Source of the DNA: a virus | DNA: 35,320 bases | IMG/VR virus record: IMGVR_UViG_3300048548_000315 | Location: 1 to 35,320 of that record | Reading direction: 5' to 3' (one strand) | Shown here: piece after piece, positions 1 through 6,135 of the stretch | How the letters are laid out: each line of letters starts with the position of its first letter | Numbering within the stretch: the stretch's first letter is position 1 | Translations under genes and position numbers: made by a program | Notes under the pieces: generated by a model | The model's input: only the letters and a program-made list of their open reading frames with translations | Database searches by the model: none | Told to the model about the DNA's origin: nothing

Positions 1-1
1 T

Positions 2-322
2 TTTATAGCTGAGCCAGCACTTGGTAATAATACATTTGATTTAATTCGCTCATGGGCAGATGTTCGTGGCATAACACAAAATGGAGATGTTAAAACACAA
101 TATATTAAGTTACTTGAAGAAGTTGGTGAGCTTGCGGACGCCATACTCAAAAACAATAAAGAGGACATTATTGACGCTATTGGTGATGCCGTTGTGGTAC
201 TTACCAATCTTTCCACTTTGGCTGGTGTCAACATTGAGCATTGTATCGATAGTGCATATGGCGAGATCAGTAATCGAACTGGATCTATGGTAAACGGAAC
301 ATTTGTAAAAGACACGATATGA
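2..322 (+). CDS. MazG-like nucleotide pyrophosphohydrolase, 5' end outside the window
   Basis: The reading frame is open from base 2 and ends at TGA 320-322, leaving 106 residues of the C-terminal part. The visible all-alpha NTP pyrophosphatase signature is EEVGELADAI followed about 20 residues later by DAIGDAVVVL, which supply the Glu and Asp residues that hold Mg2+ in MazG-type enzymes. The tail (NRTGSMVNGTFVKD) resembles MazG-like proteins of many marine phages. Such enzymes hydrolyse (d)NTPs to monophosphates; in phages they are thought to tune nucleotide pools or alarmone levels. The stop overlaps the next start (ATGA at 319-322), so translation is probably coupled. The family call is firm. 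The substrate cannot be told from sequence. Confidence 0.85.
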   Translation, partial: FIAEPALGNNTFDLIRSWADVRGITQNGDVKTQYIKLLEEVGELADAILKNNKEDIIDAIGDAVVVLTNLSTLAGVNIEHCIDSAYGEISNRTGSMVNGTFVKDTI

Positions 323-549
323 GAGATCAAATAATTAAACAAGTAATTGATAAGATACAAAGCCGCTCAGATGTAGGCTATAAAAAATACGGTGTTACAC
401 TCGCCGATGATGATCAACCGCTTGATAGATGGTTACAACATTTGCAAGAAGAACTTATGGATGCTGTTAACTATTTAGAAAAAGCACGAATGGTACTTCG
501 TAATGAAGTAGAAGAATGTTATATTAGAGATGCGAAAAAAAACATTTAA
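319..549 (+). CDS. Small MazG-like (dNTP pyrophosphohydrolase-like) protein
   Basis: This 76-residue protein contains the block GYKKYGVTLADDD...DRWLQHLQEELMDAVNYLEK. This is the usual core of short phage proteins of the all-alpha NTP pyrophosphohydrolase group, in which the EEL-D residues of the helix would bind metal. It follows another MazG-like gene with a 4-base overlap, so two members of the same broad fold are expressed in series. The last 20 bases are shared with the nuclease gene starting at 530. It may be a dimeric single-helix-pair enzyme or a non-catalytic relative. Family membership is recalled from the motif; activity is inferred. Confidence 0.7.
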   Translation: MRDQIIKQVIDKIQSRSDVGYKKYGVTLADDDQPLDRWLQHLQEELMDAVNYLEKARMVLRNEVEECYIRDAKKNI

Positions 550-985
550 AAGAAAAAAGCGAGGCCCTGTACAAGCAAAGAAGATAACATACGATGGTAT
601 TAACTTTGCTTCGGGACTTGAACGCTATATGTATATGGGATTGAAGAAAGCTAAAATTAAAGCTAAGTATGAGGGTGAAACTTTTGTACTTATTAATGGT
701 TTTCATTTTGAAAACGAAGCTTTTGAAAGACAAGCTAATGGTAAAGGCAGCTATCAAAATAGAGGCAGTAAACGTATATTACCAATAAAATATACGCCTG
801 ACTTTATAGGTGAAGACTTTATTATTGAAACTAAAGGCAGGGCAAATGAATCTTTTCCAATCCGTTGGAAACTATTTAAGTTGCTAGTGTCACAGCAGTT
901 TCCTAGTTATACATTATATAAACCACAAAATCAAGCTGAATGCGACAGAACAATAGAGTTAATCCTAAACTCTCGAAACACGTAG
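530..985 (+). CDS. PD-(D/E)XK phage endonuclease (DUF1064 / T7 endonuclease I-like)
   Basis: The product has 151 residues and a basic N-terminus. The nuclease signature is complete: an early Glu in SGLERYMYMGL (E31), then IKYTPDF (D91) and IIETKGR (E100, K102), matching the E...PD...ExK arrangement of endonuclease VII/T7 endonuclease I-type and VRR-NUC-type resolvases. Such enzymes resolve branched DNA before packaging or help to degrade host DNA. The start overlaps the upstream gene by 20 bases and the 3' end overlaps the next small gene by 46 bases. The choice between Holliday-junction resolvase and general endonuclease is open; the catalytic residues are visible. Confidence 0.75.
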   Translation: MRKKTFKRKKRGPVQAKKITYDGINFASGLERYMYMGLKKAKIKAKYEGETFVLINGFHFENEAFERQANGKGSYQNRGSKRILPIKYTPDFIGEDFIIETKGRANESFPIRWKLFKLLVSQQFPSYTLYKPQNQAECDRTIELILNSRNT

Positions 986-1113
986 CCCGCCAAAAATATA
1001 AGGAGCGGCAGATTGATAAATTTATTAAGTGGTCTATCAATCAAAAAGGATATGTAAAATATAAAGATGTAGTAAAGCTGCATGATGAACATAATATAAA
1101 AGTATATGGCTAA
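940..1113 (+). CDS. Small conserved-looking basic protein, unknown function
   Basis: A 57-residue frame starts at ATG 940 inside the 3' end of the nuclease gene and stops at TAA 1111-1113. It is rich in Lys and Arg (LSKHVARQKYKERQIDKFIK, then GYVKYKDVVKLHDEH). The hydrophilic, helical look and the stop overlapping the next ATG (1106) fit the dense packing of this operon. No family was recognised. A later start is possible, because the part unique to this gene begins only after 985. The frame fills a space that would otherwise be empty between 985 and 1106, which supports it being real. Confidence 0.5.
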   Translation: MRQNNRVNPKLSKHVARQKYKERQIDKFIKWSINQKGYVKYKDVVKLHDEHNIKVYG

Positions 1114-1240
1114 GTTAACTTTATCGAATTATTTAGAAAGACCTACTATATCTAGGCCAGGCGTGCACGCAAAATCAAAAACAAGTAATAACAAAAAATC
1201 TAAAAATTATGTCAAAAAATACAAAGGGCAAGGGCGCTAA
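1106..1240 (+). CDS. Tiny basic protein with RPGVHAKSK motif
   Basis: This 44-residue frame overlaps the previous stop by 8 bases. It has a short N-terminal part (LTLSNYLERP) and a very basic tail containing RPGVHAKSKTSNNKKSKNY and ending KKYKGQGR. I recall similar short proteins with the RPGVHAK...NYKK-Y-GQGR pattern in phages of flavobacteria, usually near nrd genes, but no function is known to me. The charge suggests nucleic acid binding; that is inference. Its 3' end overlaps the next gene by 32 bases in another frame. Confidence 0.6.
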   Translation: MAKLTLSNYLERPTISRPGVHAKSKTSNNKKSKNYVKKYKGQGR

Positions 1241-1379
1241 AAAAAGAAAAGATTGGTCAATTAGTTTAGGTACATATCCAGGCATTGTTGTAGGTATGCG
1301 TACATATCACGGTGATACACATCACCAACACGTAGTATATTTACCGTTTATTGATATTGCGCTTGAAATAGAAAACTAA
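1209..1379 (+). CDS. Small conserved phage protein, unknown function
   Basis: A 56-residue frame starts at ATG 1209 within the preceding gene and ends TAA 1377-1379, sharing one base with the nrdB start (TAATG). After a basic start (KNTKGKGAKKRKDW) come SLGTYPGIVVGMRTYH and HVVYLPFIDIALEIE, a mix of short beta-like hydrophobic stretches. It resembles small proteins found beside nrd genes in other Bacteroidota phages; this is recollection. The one-base overlap with nrdB suggests translational coupling, so it may serve in or near nucleotide metabolism. No catalytic motif is visible. Confidence 0.6.
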   Translation: MSKNTKGKGAKKRKDWSISLGTYPGIVVGMRTYHGDTHHQHVVYLPFIDIALEIEN

Positions 1380-2347
1380 TGGGATTATTTGATGAGCGTA
1401 TAGCGTATAAGCCTTTTGAATATCCTGAATATTACAATGAAGGTTGGTTAAAACAAGCACAAGCATTTTGGCTACACACTGAAATACCGATGCAAGGCGA
1501 TGTTAAAGACTGGAAAGAAAAACTAACAGCCGAAGAGAAAAACTTAGTAGGTAATATACTATTAGGTTTTGCACAAACTGAATGTGCGGTGTCAGATTAT
1601 TGGACGCAAAAAGTAGTTGGTTGGTTTCCAAAACACGAAATACAACAAATGGCAATGATGTTTGGATCGCAAGAAACAATACATGCGGTTGCATATAGTT
1701 ATTTAAATGAAACATTAGGATTAGAAGATTATGAAGCATTCTTACACGAGCCTGCTACGGCAGAAAGATTTGATAATTTGGTTGCTTACAGCGGTTCAAG
1801 TTCTGTTGGTATTGGAAAGTCTTTGGCAATTTTTTCAGCTTTCGCAGAAGGTGTTAGTCTCTATTCAGCTTTTGCTGTTTTATATAGTTTCCAGTTACGC
1901 AATTTACTTAAGGGTATCGGGCAACAAATGAAATGGAGTGTTCGCGACGAATCACTTCATAGTAAAATGGGCTGTAAGTTGTTTCGCGATATGTGTAGTG
2001 AAAATAATCAATTAGCAGACTTATGTCGAAAAGATATTATTACCGCTGCCGAAACAATGGTAAAACTTGAATGTAAGTATATAGATAAAATGTTTGAGAT
2101 GGGTGACATTGAAGGCATTAAAGCAAATGATTTAAAACACTTTATAAAAAAGAGAACAAATGAAAAACTCGTTGAACTCGGTTACGCGGATCTTAAGTCG
2201 CATATCCCATTTGACAAAAACGCAGCAAGCAATCTTGATTGGTTCTACCATCTTACCGGGGGGCATACTCATACTGATTTTTTCGCGGTTCGGCCGACGG
2301 ATTATTCGAAAGCTGGTGAAGGCGAGGACTTTGAAGACATTTGGTAA
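1379..2347 (+). CDS. nrdB: Ribonucleoside-diphosphate reductase, class I small (radical) subunit
   Basis: The 322-residue product is a ferritin-like radical subunit that feeds the cysteine radical in NrdA so that ribonucleoside diphosphates become deoxy forms. Metal ligands are readable: E68 (in AQTECAVSDYW), E99 and H102 (QETIHAVAY), E157 (FAEGVSLY), E191 and H194 (RDESLHSKMG). A tyrosine (Y106) sits four residues after H102, where the radical Tyr lies in class Ia/Ib enzymes. The first ligand is Glu rather than the usual Asp. There is no N-terminal ATP-cone. The acidic tail EDFEDIW fits the C-terminal peptide that docks on NrdA. It is followed by a small membrane protein gene and nrdA on the same strand. 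Confidence 0.95.
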   Translation: MGLFDERIAYKPFEYPEYYNEGWLKQAQAFWLHTEIPMQGDVKDWKEKLTAEEKNLVGNILLGFAQTECAVSDYWTQKVVGWFPKHEIQQMAMMFGSQETIHAVAYSYLNETLGLEDYEAFLHEPATAERFDNLVAYSGSSSVGIGKSLAIFSAFAEGVSLYSAFAVLYSFQLRNLLKGIGQQMKWSVRDESLHSKMGCKLFRDMCSENNQLADLCRKDIITAAETMVKLECKYIDKMFEMGDIEGIKANDLKHFIKKRTNEKLVELGYADLKSHIPFDKNAASNLDWFYHLTGGHTHTDFFAVRPTDYSKAGEGEDFEDIW

Positions 2348-2385
2348 GCTGCTAGATGAATACGAAATGTGGGAACAATTAAGCA

Positions 2386-2643
2386 ATGAATAAGAAAGTA
2401 TTAAAATTTTTAGTAAGACAACGTAGGTTAAAGCCTATTGAAAGACTCGCGAATAGATTAGGATATATGGGGACGGCATTTATGATGTTATCCCCACATA
2501 TATTACCTGATAGAACAGGTATAGTTACATATATTATTGCAGGAGTAATATCAATTCCTCAAGTATTTGTAGCAAAACAATGGAACTTAGTATTAGTAAA
2601 TATGAATGTAGCTATAGCCTACGCAATTTTATTTTTTAAATAA
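2386..2643 (+). CDS. Small membrane protein between nrdB and nrdA
   Basis: The product has 85 residues, a very basic N-terminus (KKVLKFLVRQRRLKPIERL) and two hydrophobic stretches: roughly residues 27-40 (YMGTAFMMLSPHIL) and 47-83 (including IIAGVISIPQVFVAK and MNVAIAYAILFF). It probably sits in the inner membrane with a cytoplasmic basic head. The stop overlaps the nrdA start by one base (TAATG at 2641-2645), so it is coupled with nrdA. The gene lies inside the nrd operon, but no known reductase partner is membrane-bound, so its job is unknown. The fold could be compared with PnuC-like or small holin-like proteins; neither can be claimed. Confidence 0.6.
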   Translation: MNKKVLKFLVRQRRLKPIERLANRLGYMGTAFMMLSPHILPDRTGIVTYIIAGVISIPQVFVAKQWNLVLVNMNVAIAYAILFFK

Positions 2644-4409
2644 TGTGGAATAATGAATGGAAAAAAGGTATTGACTACCCAGCTTGGGGAGATACCGATG
2701 TATACAAGAAAACTATATCCGGGGGATATTTGCTGCAAGGTGAGTCACCCCGTGACGCATACAAAAGAGTCGCAACAACAGTCGCAAGACGATTGTACAA
2801 ACCGGAACTGAGTGAAACGTTTTTTGATTATATTTGGAAAGGCTGGCTTAACCTCGCTAGCCCTGTACTTAGTAACACAGGTACTGATCGTGGGTTACCT
2901 ATTTCTTGCTTTGGTATTGATGTAGGTGATAGTATAGCGGATATAGGGGGTAAAAATTTAGAAATGATGTTACTAGCTAAACACGGCGGGGGAGTTGGTA
3001 TCGGATTAAATATGATACGTCCTGCCGGAGCAACAATTACAGGTAATGGAACATCAGACGGAGTTGTCCCCTTTTGCAAAATCTACGACTCAACTATCCT
3101 CGCGACTAATCAAGGCTCTGTTCGCAGAGGCGCAGCATCAGTCAACATCAATATTGAACACGACGATTTTGAAGAGTGGCTTGAAATTAGAGAACCAAAA
3201 GGCGACGTTAACAGACAGTCACTCAACCTTCATCAATGCGCAGTTGTTGGTGATAAGTTTATGCGACGCCTTGAACAAGGAGATTCGGAAGCGCGGACTA
3301 GATGGAGTAAACTTATTAGAAAACGAAAAGCAACTGGAGAGCCGTATATCATGTTTAAAGGAAATGTTAACAAAGCAAATCCAAAAGCATATAAAGAAAA
3401 CGCGTTAAAGGTACACATGACAAATATCTGTAGTGAGATTACATTACACACAGATGAGTCACATAGCTTTGTTTGTTGTTTATCATCAGTAAATTTAACT
3501 AAATATGAAGAGTGGAAGAATACAAACCTTATATATGACGCTATATGGTTTCTTGACGGCGTCTTGGAAGAATATTTGCAAAAAGCAAAAGGACTCAAAG
3601 GATTTGAAAATGCAGTCAGATCTGCGGAAAAAGGCAGAGCTATCGGCCTTGGCGTACTTGGATGGCACACATACCTCCAGCAAAATGGAATCCCGTTTGA
3701 GGGGTTACAAGCGCAATTTGAAACGCGAAGAATATTTTCGCAAATTAAAATTGAAAGTGAAAGAGCATCTAGGGCTCTTGCTGAAGTTTATGGTGAACCT
3801 TTGTGGTGCCGCGGTACTGGCTTTCGTAACACTCATCTTAGGGCTATTGCTCCTACTGTGTCTAATAGTAAGCTTGCCGGTAACGTTAGTCCTGGCATTG
3901 AGCCTTGGGCCGCTAATGTTTTCACTGAACAAAGTGCGAAGGGTACGTTCATTAGGAAAAACAAAGAGCTAACTAAAGTCCTCCGCAAAGCAGGTATTAA
4001 CACTAATGAAACGTGGGATAAAATAATGGCCGATGGCGGCAGTGTACAAGATATACCTGAGCTAGATGATTGGGGGTATGTAAATAAAAAGCTTACACGT
4101 ATTTCAGAGCAAGAATCGCTCGATTTAACGGGCTTTGATACAGTCAAAGATGTATTTAAAACCTTTAAAGAAATAAACCAATTAGAGCTGGTTAATCAAG
4201 CCGGGATCAGACAACAATATGTTGATCAAGCTGTATCACTTAACTTAGCGTTTCCTTCTGAAGCTTCGCCTAAGTGGATTAATCAAGTTCATTTAGATGC
4301 GTGGAAAAAAGGTGTTAAGACTTTATATTATATGCGTACCGAATCGGTACTCAGGGGCGATATTGCTGCAAAAGCAATGGATCCAGATTGTTTAAGTTGT
4401 GATGGCTAA
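2643..4409 (+). CDS. nrdA: Ribonucleoside-diphosphate reductase, class I large (catalytic) subunit
   Basis: The 588-residue enzyme reduces ribonucleoside diphosphates. The active-site set is complete: C89 (PISCFG), N261/C263/E265 (NICSEI), C278 (CCLSSVNL), the radical-transfer Tyr pair at about 562-563 (TLYYMRTES), and the C-terminal thiol pair C583/C586 (CLSC) that passes electrons from thioredoxin or glutaredoxin. The sequence GGGVGIGLNMIRPAG is typical of the family. The protein is clearly shorter than the E. coli enzyme (761 aa); the missing part is the N-terminal ATP-cone, so dATP shut-off through that domain is absent. It is translated from an ATG overlapping the previous stop and ends the plus-strand operon, just before two hairpins. 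Confidence 0.96.
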   Translation: MWNNEWKKGIDYPAWGDTDVYKKTISGGYLLQGESPRDAYKRVATTVARRLYKPELSETFFDYIWKGWLNLASPVLSNTGTDRGLPISCFGIDVGDSIADIGGKNLEMMLLAKHGGGVGIGLNMIRPAGATITGNGTSDGVVPFCKIYDSTILATNQGSVRRGAASVNINIEHDDFEEWLEIREPKGDVNRQSLNLHQCAVVGDKFMRRLEQGDSEARTRWSKLIRKRKATGEPYIMFKGNVNKANPKAYKENALKVHMTNICSEITLHTDESHSFVCCLSSVNLTKYEEWKNTNLIYDAIWFLDGVLEEYLQKAKGLKGFENAVRSAEKGRAIGLGVLGWHTYLQQNGIPFEGLQAQFETRRIFSQIKIESERASRALAEVYGEPLWCRGTGFRNTHLRAIAPTVSNSKLAGNVSPGIEPWAANVFTEQSAKGTFIRKNKELTKVLRKAGINTNETWDKIMADGGSVQDIPELDDWGYVNKKLTRISEQESLDLTGFDTVKDVFKTFKEINQLELVNQAGIRQQYVDQAVSLNLAFPSEASPKWINQVHLDAWKKGVKTLYYMRTESVLRGDIAAKAMDPDCLSCDG

Positions 4410-4426
4410 AGGTTAAAAGTTATGAC

Positions 4427-4462
4427 TTTTTTATACATATAATAACTAATGTGTATAAAAAA
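4427..4462. repeat. Perfect 11-bp inverted repeat downstream of nrdA
   Basis: TTTTTTATACA at 4427-4437 is the exact reverse complement of TGTATAAAAAA at 4452-4462, separated by 14 bases. It lies just after the nrdA stop and just before the terminator hairpin, in the 89-base gap between convergent operons. An AT-only stem is weak, but the perfect match at this junction suggests a second hairpin for transcript ends or protection from exonucleases. It could also be chance in AT-rich DNA. Confidence 0.45.
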
Positions 4463-4482
4463 TTGAATAATCTATACATATT

Positions 4483-4517
4483 AAAAAAGGGTGGCTTTTC
4501 AGCTACCCTCTTTTTTT
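4483..4517. terminator. Bidirectional intrinsic terminator between convergent operons
   Basis: The stem GGGTGGC (4489-4495) pairs with GCTACCC (4502-4508) across a six-base loop, with one G-T wobble. It has a run of six A on its left and TCTTTTTTT on its right, so each strand gives a GC hairpin followed by a U tract. It ends the nrd operon on the plus strand and the late operon on the minus strand. The stop codon of the last minus-strand gene (4499-4501) lies within the loop. Confidence 0.85.
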
Positions 4518-4744
4518 CCTTGTAAATATCCTTTTTCGTATTCTATATCTTTTTCGAGCTGGATTACTCTGCTTTCAAGTTCGTTTATTATTTCAATTTT
4601 TTTTCCAAGACGATCTTCTAAAACCATTACTTGATTTTTTAAAGAAGCAAACTCGCTGTAAATGCCACCTGCTGCAAAAACAGCCGCAACAAACCAAACT
4701 ACTATAGTCCAGTTTTTAGATAAAAAATTATTTATATCAGACAT
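4499..4744 (-). CDS. Membrane-anchored coiled-coil protein, possible spanin (Rz-like)
   Basis: This 81-residue protein has a short N-terminus, one transmembrane helix at about residues 12-28 (TIVVWFVAAVFAAGGIY), then a long charged helical region (ASLKNQVMVLEDRLGKKIEI onward) that looks like a coiled coil. This N-in, C-out layout matches inner-membrane spanins (Rz/i-spanin) of phage lysis cassettes. It sits one base after the peptidase endolysin gene, in the last place of the late operon. No outer-membrane lipoprotein partner was seen, so the spanin role is an inference from topology and position. It could also be a structural coiled-coil membrane protein. Confidence 0.55.
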   Translation of the reverse strand: MSDINNFLSKNWTIVVWFVAAVFAAGGIYSEFASLKNQVMVLEDRLGKKIEIINELESRVIQLEKDIEYEKGYLQGKKEGS

Positions 4745-4745
4745 A

Positions 4746-5207
4746 TTATATAATGCTATACACGGTTTTACCGTTTATTTTTTCGGCTTTTAAACAACGC
4801 ATTCTGTTTTCATCTGCAGATACATAGCTCACATGCACCCAATCTGGGTTTTTGTCTGTTCCAAATTCCCAAATCATTTGATCAAAATCTAAGTTTTCTT
4901 TTATCCAATCATACATTTCAGCATTAGTTTTATAACCGTATACATCATCAATGTCTATAGCTCTACCTTCACAGTGTTGTGATTTAGAACTCCCCCCTAT
5001 TGCTTTATTAAGTTCGGGTGATCGAAAAAAAGAATTTATTTTTATTGGGCTACCGGCCCATTCGCGAAGAGGTTCAAATATGTTTTCTGCAACTCCGGCC
5101 ATATTTGTAAGTTGATAACCGCTGGGTATATTATTAATACCTAAGCGTTTTGCAGTATACGACTCGGTTGCTTCTCGCATACTAATATGTTTACTAAGCT
5201 TACTCAT
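4746..5207 (-). CDS. Endolysin: M15-family D-Ala-D-Ala / L-Ala-D-Glu carboxypeptidase-like peptidase
   Basis: The product has 153 residues and the zinc-peptidase M15 pattern: SQHCEGRAIDID gives H78 and D85, and PDWVHVSY gives H125, the three metal ligands; MIWEF (E114) lies where the family has a conserved Glu. The preceding INSFFRSPELNKAIGG is the usual M15_3 lead-in. Phage endolysins of this type cut stem peptides of peptidoglycan. The compact size and the lack of a signal peptide mean that it needs a holin to reach the wall. It lies between small membrane-protein genes, as expected for a lysis cassette. Confidence 0.88.
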   Translation of the reverse strand: MSKLSKHISMREATESYTAKRLGINNIPSGYQLTNMAGVAENIFEPLREWAGSPIKINSFFRSPELNKAIGGSSKSQHCEGRAIDIDDVYGYKTNAEMYDWIKENLDFDQMIWEFGTDKNPDWVHVSYVSADENRMRCLKAEKINGKTVYSII

Positions 5208-5218
5208 TTAATTTAATT

Positions 5219-5551
5219 TTATTCGTTCATACAAGATTCTAGCTCTTTTACTTGTAATTTTAAAACGTCAATATCTTCGACTGCTTTTTCCTGGTATTTT
5301 TCTAAATAGATTAATCGCATATTTTGCTCCGCATCGTCTGGCAATGCTCCTAGTTCTCCACGCGGCCATTTAATTCTAAACTCGGAGTTCATGCTTAGCT
5401 CAGATTCCATGCGCATAATACTTAAATGCATTTGTTGTATCTCCGCTATTAATGTAAAATATACCCCAGCAATTGACAATAAACCAGCACAGATTGCAAT
5501 TATAGTTTTTACATTAACGTTAAACTTTGTATTTTCACTGAGCTCAGACAT
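5219..5551 (-). CDS. Small membrane protein of the lysis cassette
   Basis: This 110-residue protein has one transmembrane helix at about residues 15-35 (IIAICAGLLSIAGVYFTL) followed by a hydrophilic, likely helical domain with EFRIKWPRGELGALPDDAEQ and a C-terminal coiled-coil-like segment. I recall proteins with the same WPRGELGALPDD-type block in marine phages, without a defined role. Its place directly before the endolysin suggests a holin accessory or spanin-like role; a structural membrane protein is also possible. Its start is next to the stop of the 51-aa membrane protein. Confidence 0.6.
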   Translation of the reverse strand: MSELSENTKFNVNVKTIIAICAGLLSIAGVYFTLIAEIQQMHLSIMRMESELSMNSEFRIKWPRGELGALPDDAEQNMRLIYLEKYQEKAVEDIDVLKLQVKELESCMNE

Positions 5552-5706
5552 TATTTATTTTTTTTAACATCTTTCCATTTAGCTATAGTATATCCTATTG
5601 TAACTAATAAAAGAACAATTTTTAAACTATCTTCTATTTGAGCAAAAGTAGTAACGCCAAGCGTGCTACCGTTTATAACATAAAGTCTAAGTTCATTTAA
5701 GCTCAT
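5551..5706 (-). CDS. 51-aa membrane protein, holin candidate
   Basis: Starting at ATG (5706 on the minus strand), the frame gives 51 residues: MSLNELRLYVINGS, then a hydrophobic helix around residues 28-43 (LKIVLLLVTIGYTIAKW) and a basic end (KDVKKNK). A single helix with a positive C-terminus, the tiny size and a position just ahead of the endolysin gene make it the best holin candidate here. The start overlaps the end of the 92-aa basic protein by 4 bases (ATGA), and the stop overlaps the next start by one base. I recall similar short proteins in Bacteroidota phages. The holin function is inferred. Confidence 0.6.
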   Translation of the reverse strand: MSLNELRLYVINGSTLGVTTFAQIEDSLKIVLLLVTIGYTIAKWKDVKKNK

Positions 5707-5981
5707 TTCTTTTTTCTTTTCACAGATTTAACACGACGAGGCTTGCCTGCCGGCTGTCCTAATCTTTTCTTTTCAGCAATTTTTTTACGTTTTTCAACAG
5801 CAGACATTTCGCCAGCTGTTTTAGGCGTGGCTGATGATACACGTTTTTTAGGGCGACAATATGGAGTACCACGCTTTTCACCTTTGCGTCTACCACAAGG
5901 CTTGCCGGTGCGGACATCAATCCATTCTTCTTTAAACCAACGTTTAAGCGATGCGCCTTTTTTTGTTTTGCGTACTGCCAT
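5703..5981 (-). CDS. Small, very basic conserved protein (DUF5872-like)
   Basis: The 92-residue product holds the block SLKRWFKEEWIDVRTGKPCG, followed by RRKGEKRGTPYCRPKKRVSS and TPKTAGEMS, then a Lys/Arg-rich tail. The pattern of a W-[DE]-[DE]-W-hD-x-x-TGKPCGR core with two Cys and RP-K is one I associate with DUF5872-like proteins in cyanophages and large DNA viruses. Its function is unknown. The high charge suggests DNA or RNA binding, perhaps in the virion or near packaging. It lies between the giant virion protein and the lysis genes together with a second small basic Cys-containing protein. Confidence 0.65.
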   Translation of the reverse strand: MAVRKTKKGASLKRWFKEEWIDVRTGKPCGRRKGEKRGTPYCRPKKRVSSATPKTAGEMSAVEKRKKIAEKKRLGQPAGKPRRVKSVKRKKK

Positions 5982-6000
5982 TACTATGTGATTACGTAGT

Positions 6001-6135
6001 TTATTTCTTTTTAGATTTATTTCCCCAGTTTTTTGCGCCCACTTTACGGCATTTAGCTATTGCACCGCTTGCATAAGCAGATGGGAATACACGGTAACGT
6101 GCTTTTACTTTTTTATAACATGCATCTTTAGCCAT
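6001..6135 (-). CDS. 44-aa conserved basic protein (DUF6321-like)
   Basis: This frame starts at ATG (6135) and overlaps the stop of the giant virion protein by one base (TAATG). The product reads MAKDACYKKVKARYRVFPSA, then YASGAIAKCRKVGAKNWGN and a Lys-rich end. The pattern ACYxKVKxRYxVxPSAYASGAxxKCRKVGAxNWGN is, from memory, widespread in marine phages and fits DUF6321-like proteins. Two Cys residues (6 and about 33) in a small basic protein could form a metal site or a disulfide. No role is known to me. It is almost certainly a real gene because the motif is so well kept. Confidence 0.75.
   Translation of the reverse strand: MAKDACYKKVKARYRVFPSAYASGAIAKCRKVGAKNWGNKSKKK

Noticed and set aside
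2160-2393. 77-residue frame overlapping the 3' end of nrdB
   Set aside because: Most of it is the other frame of nrdB, whose protein is conserved; only the 46-base tail past the stop is of note.
3233-3670. 145-residue minus-strand frame opposite nrdA
   Set aside because: It lies wholly within the strongly conserved nrdA coding sequence and shows no family pattern.
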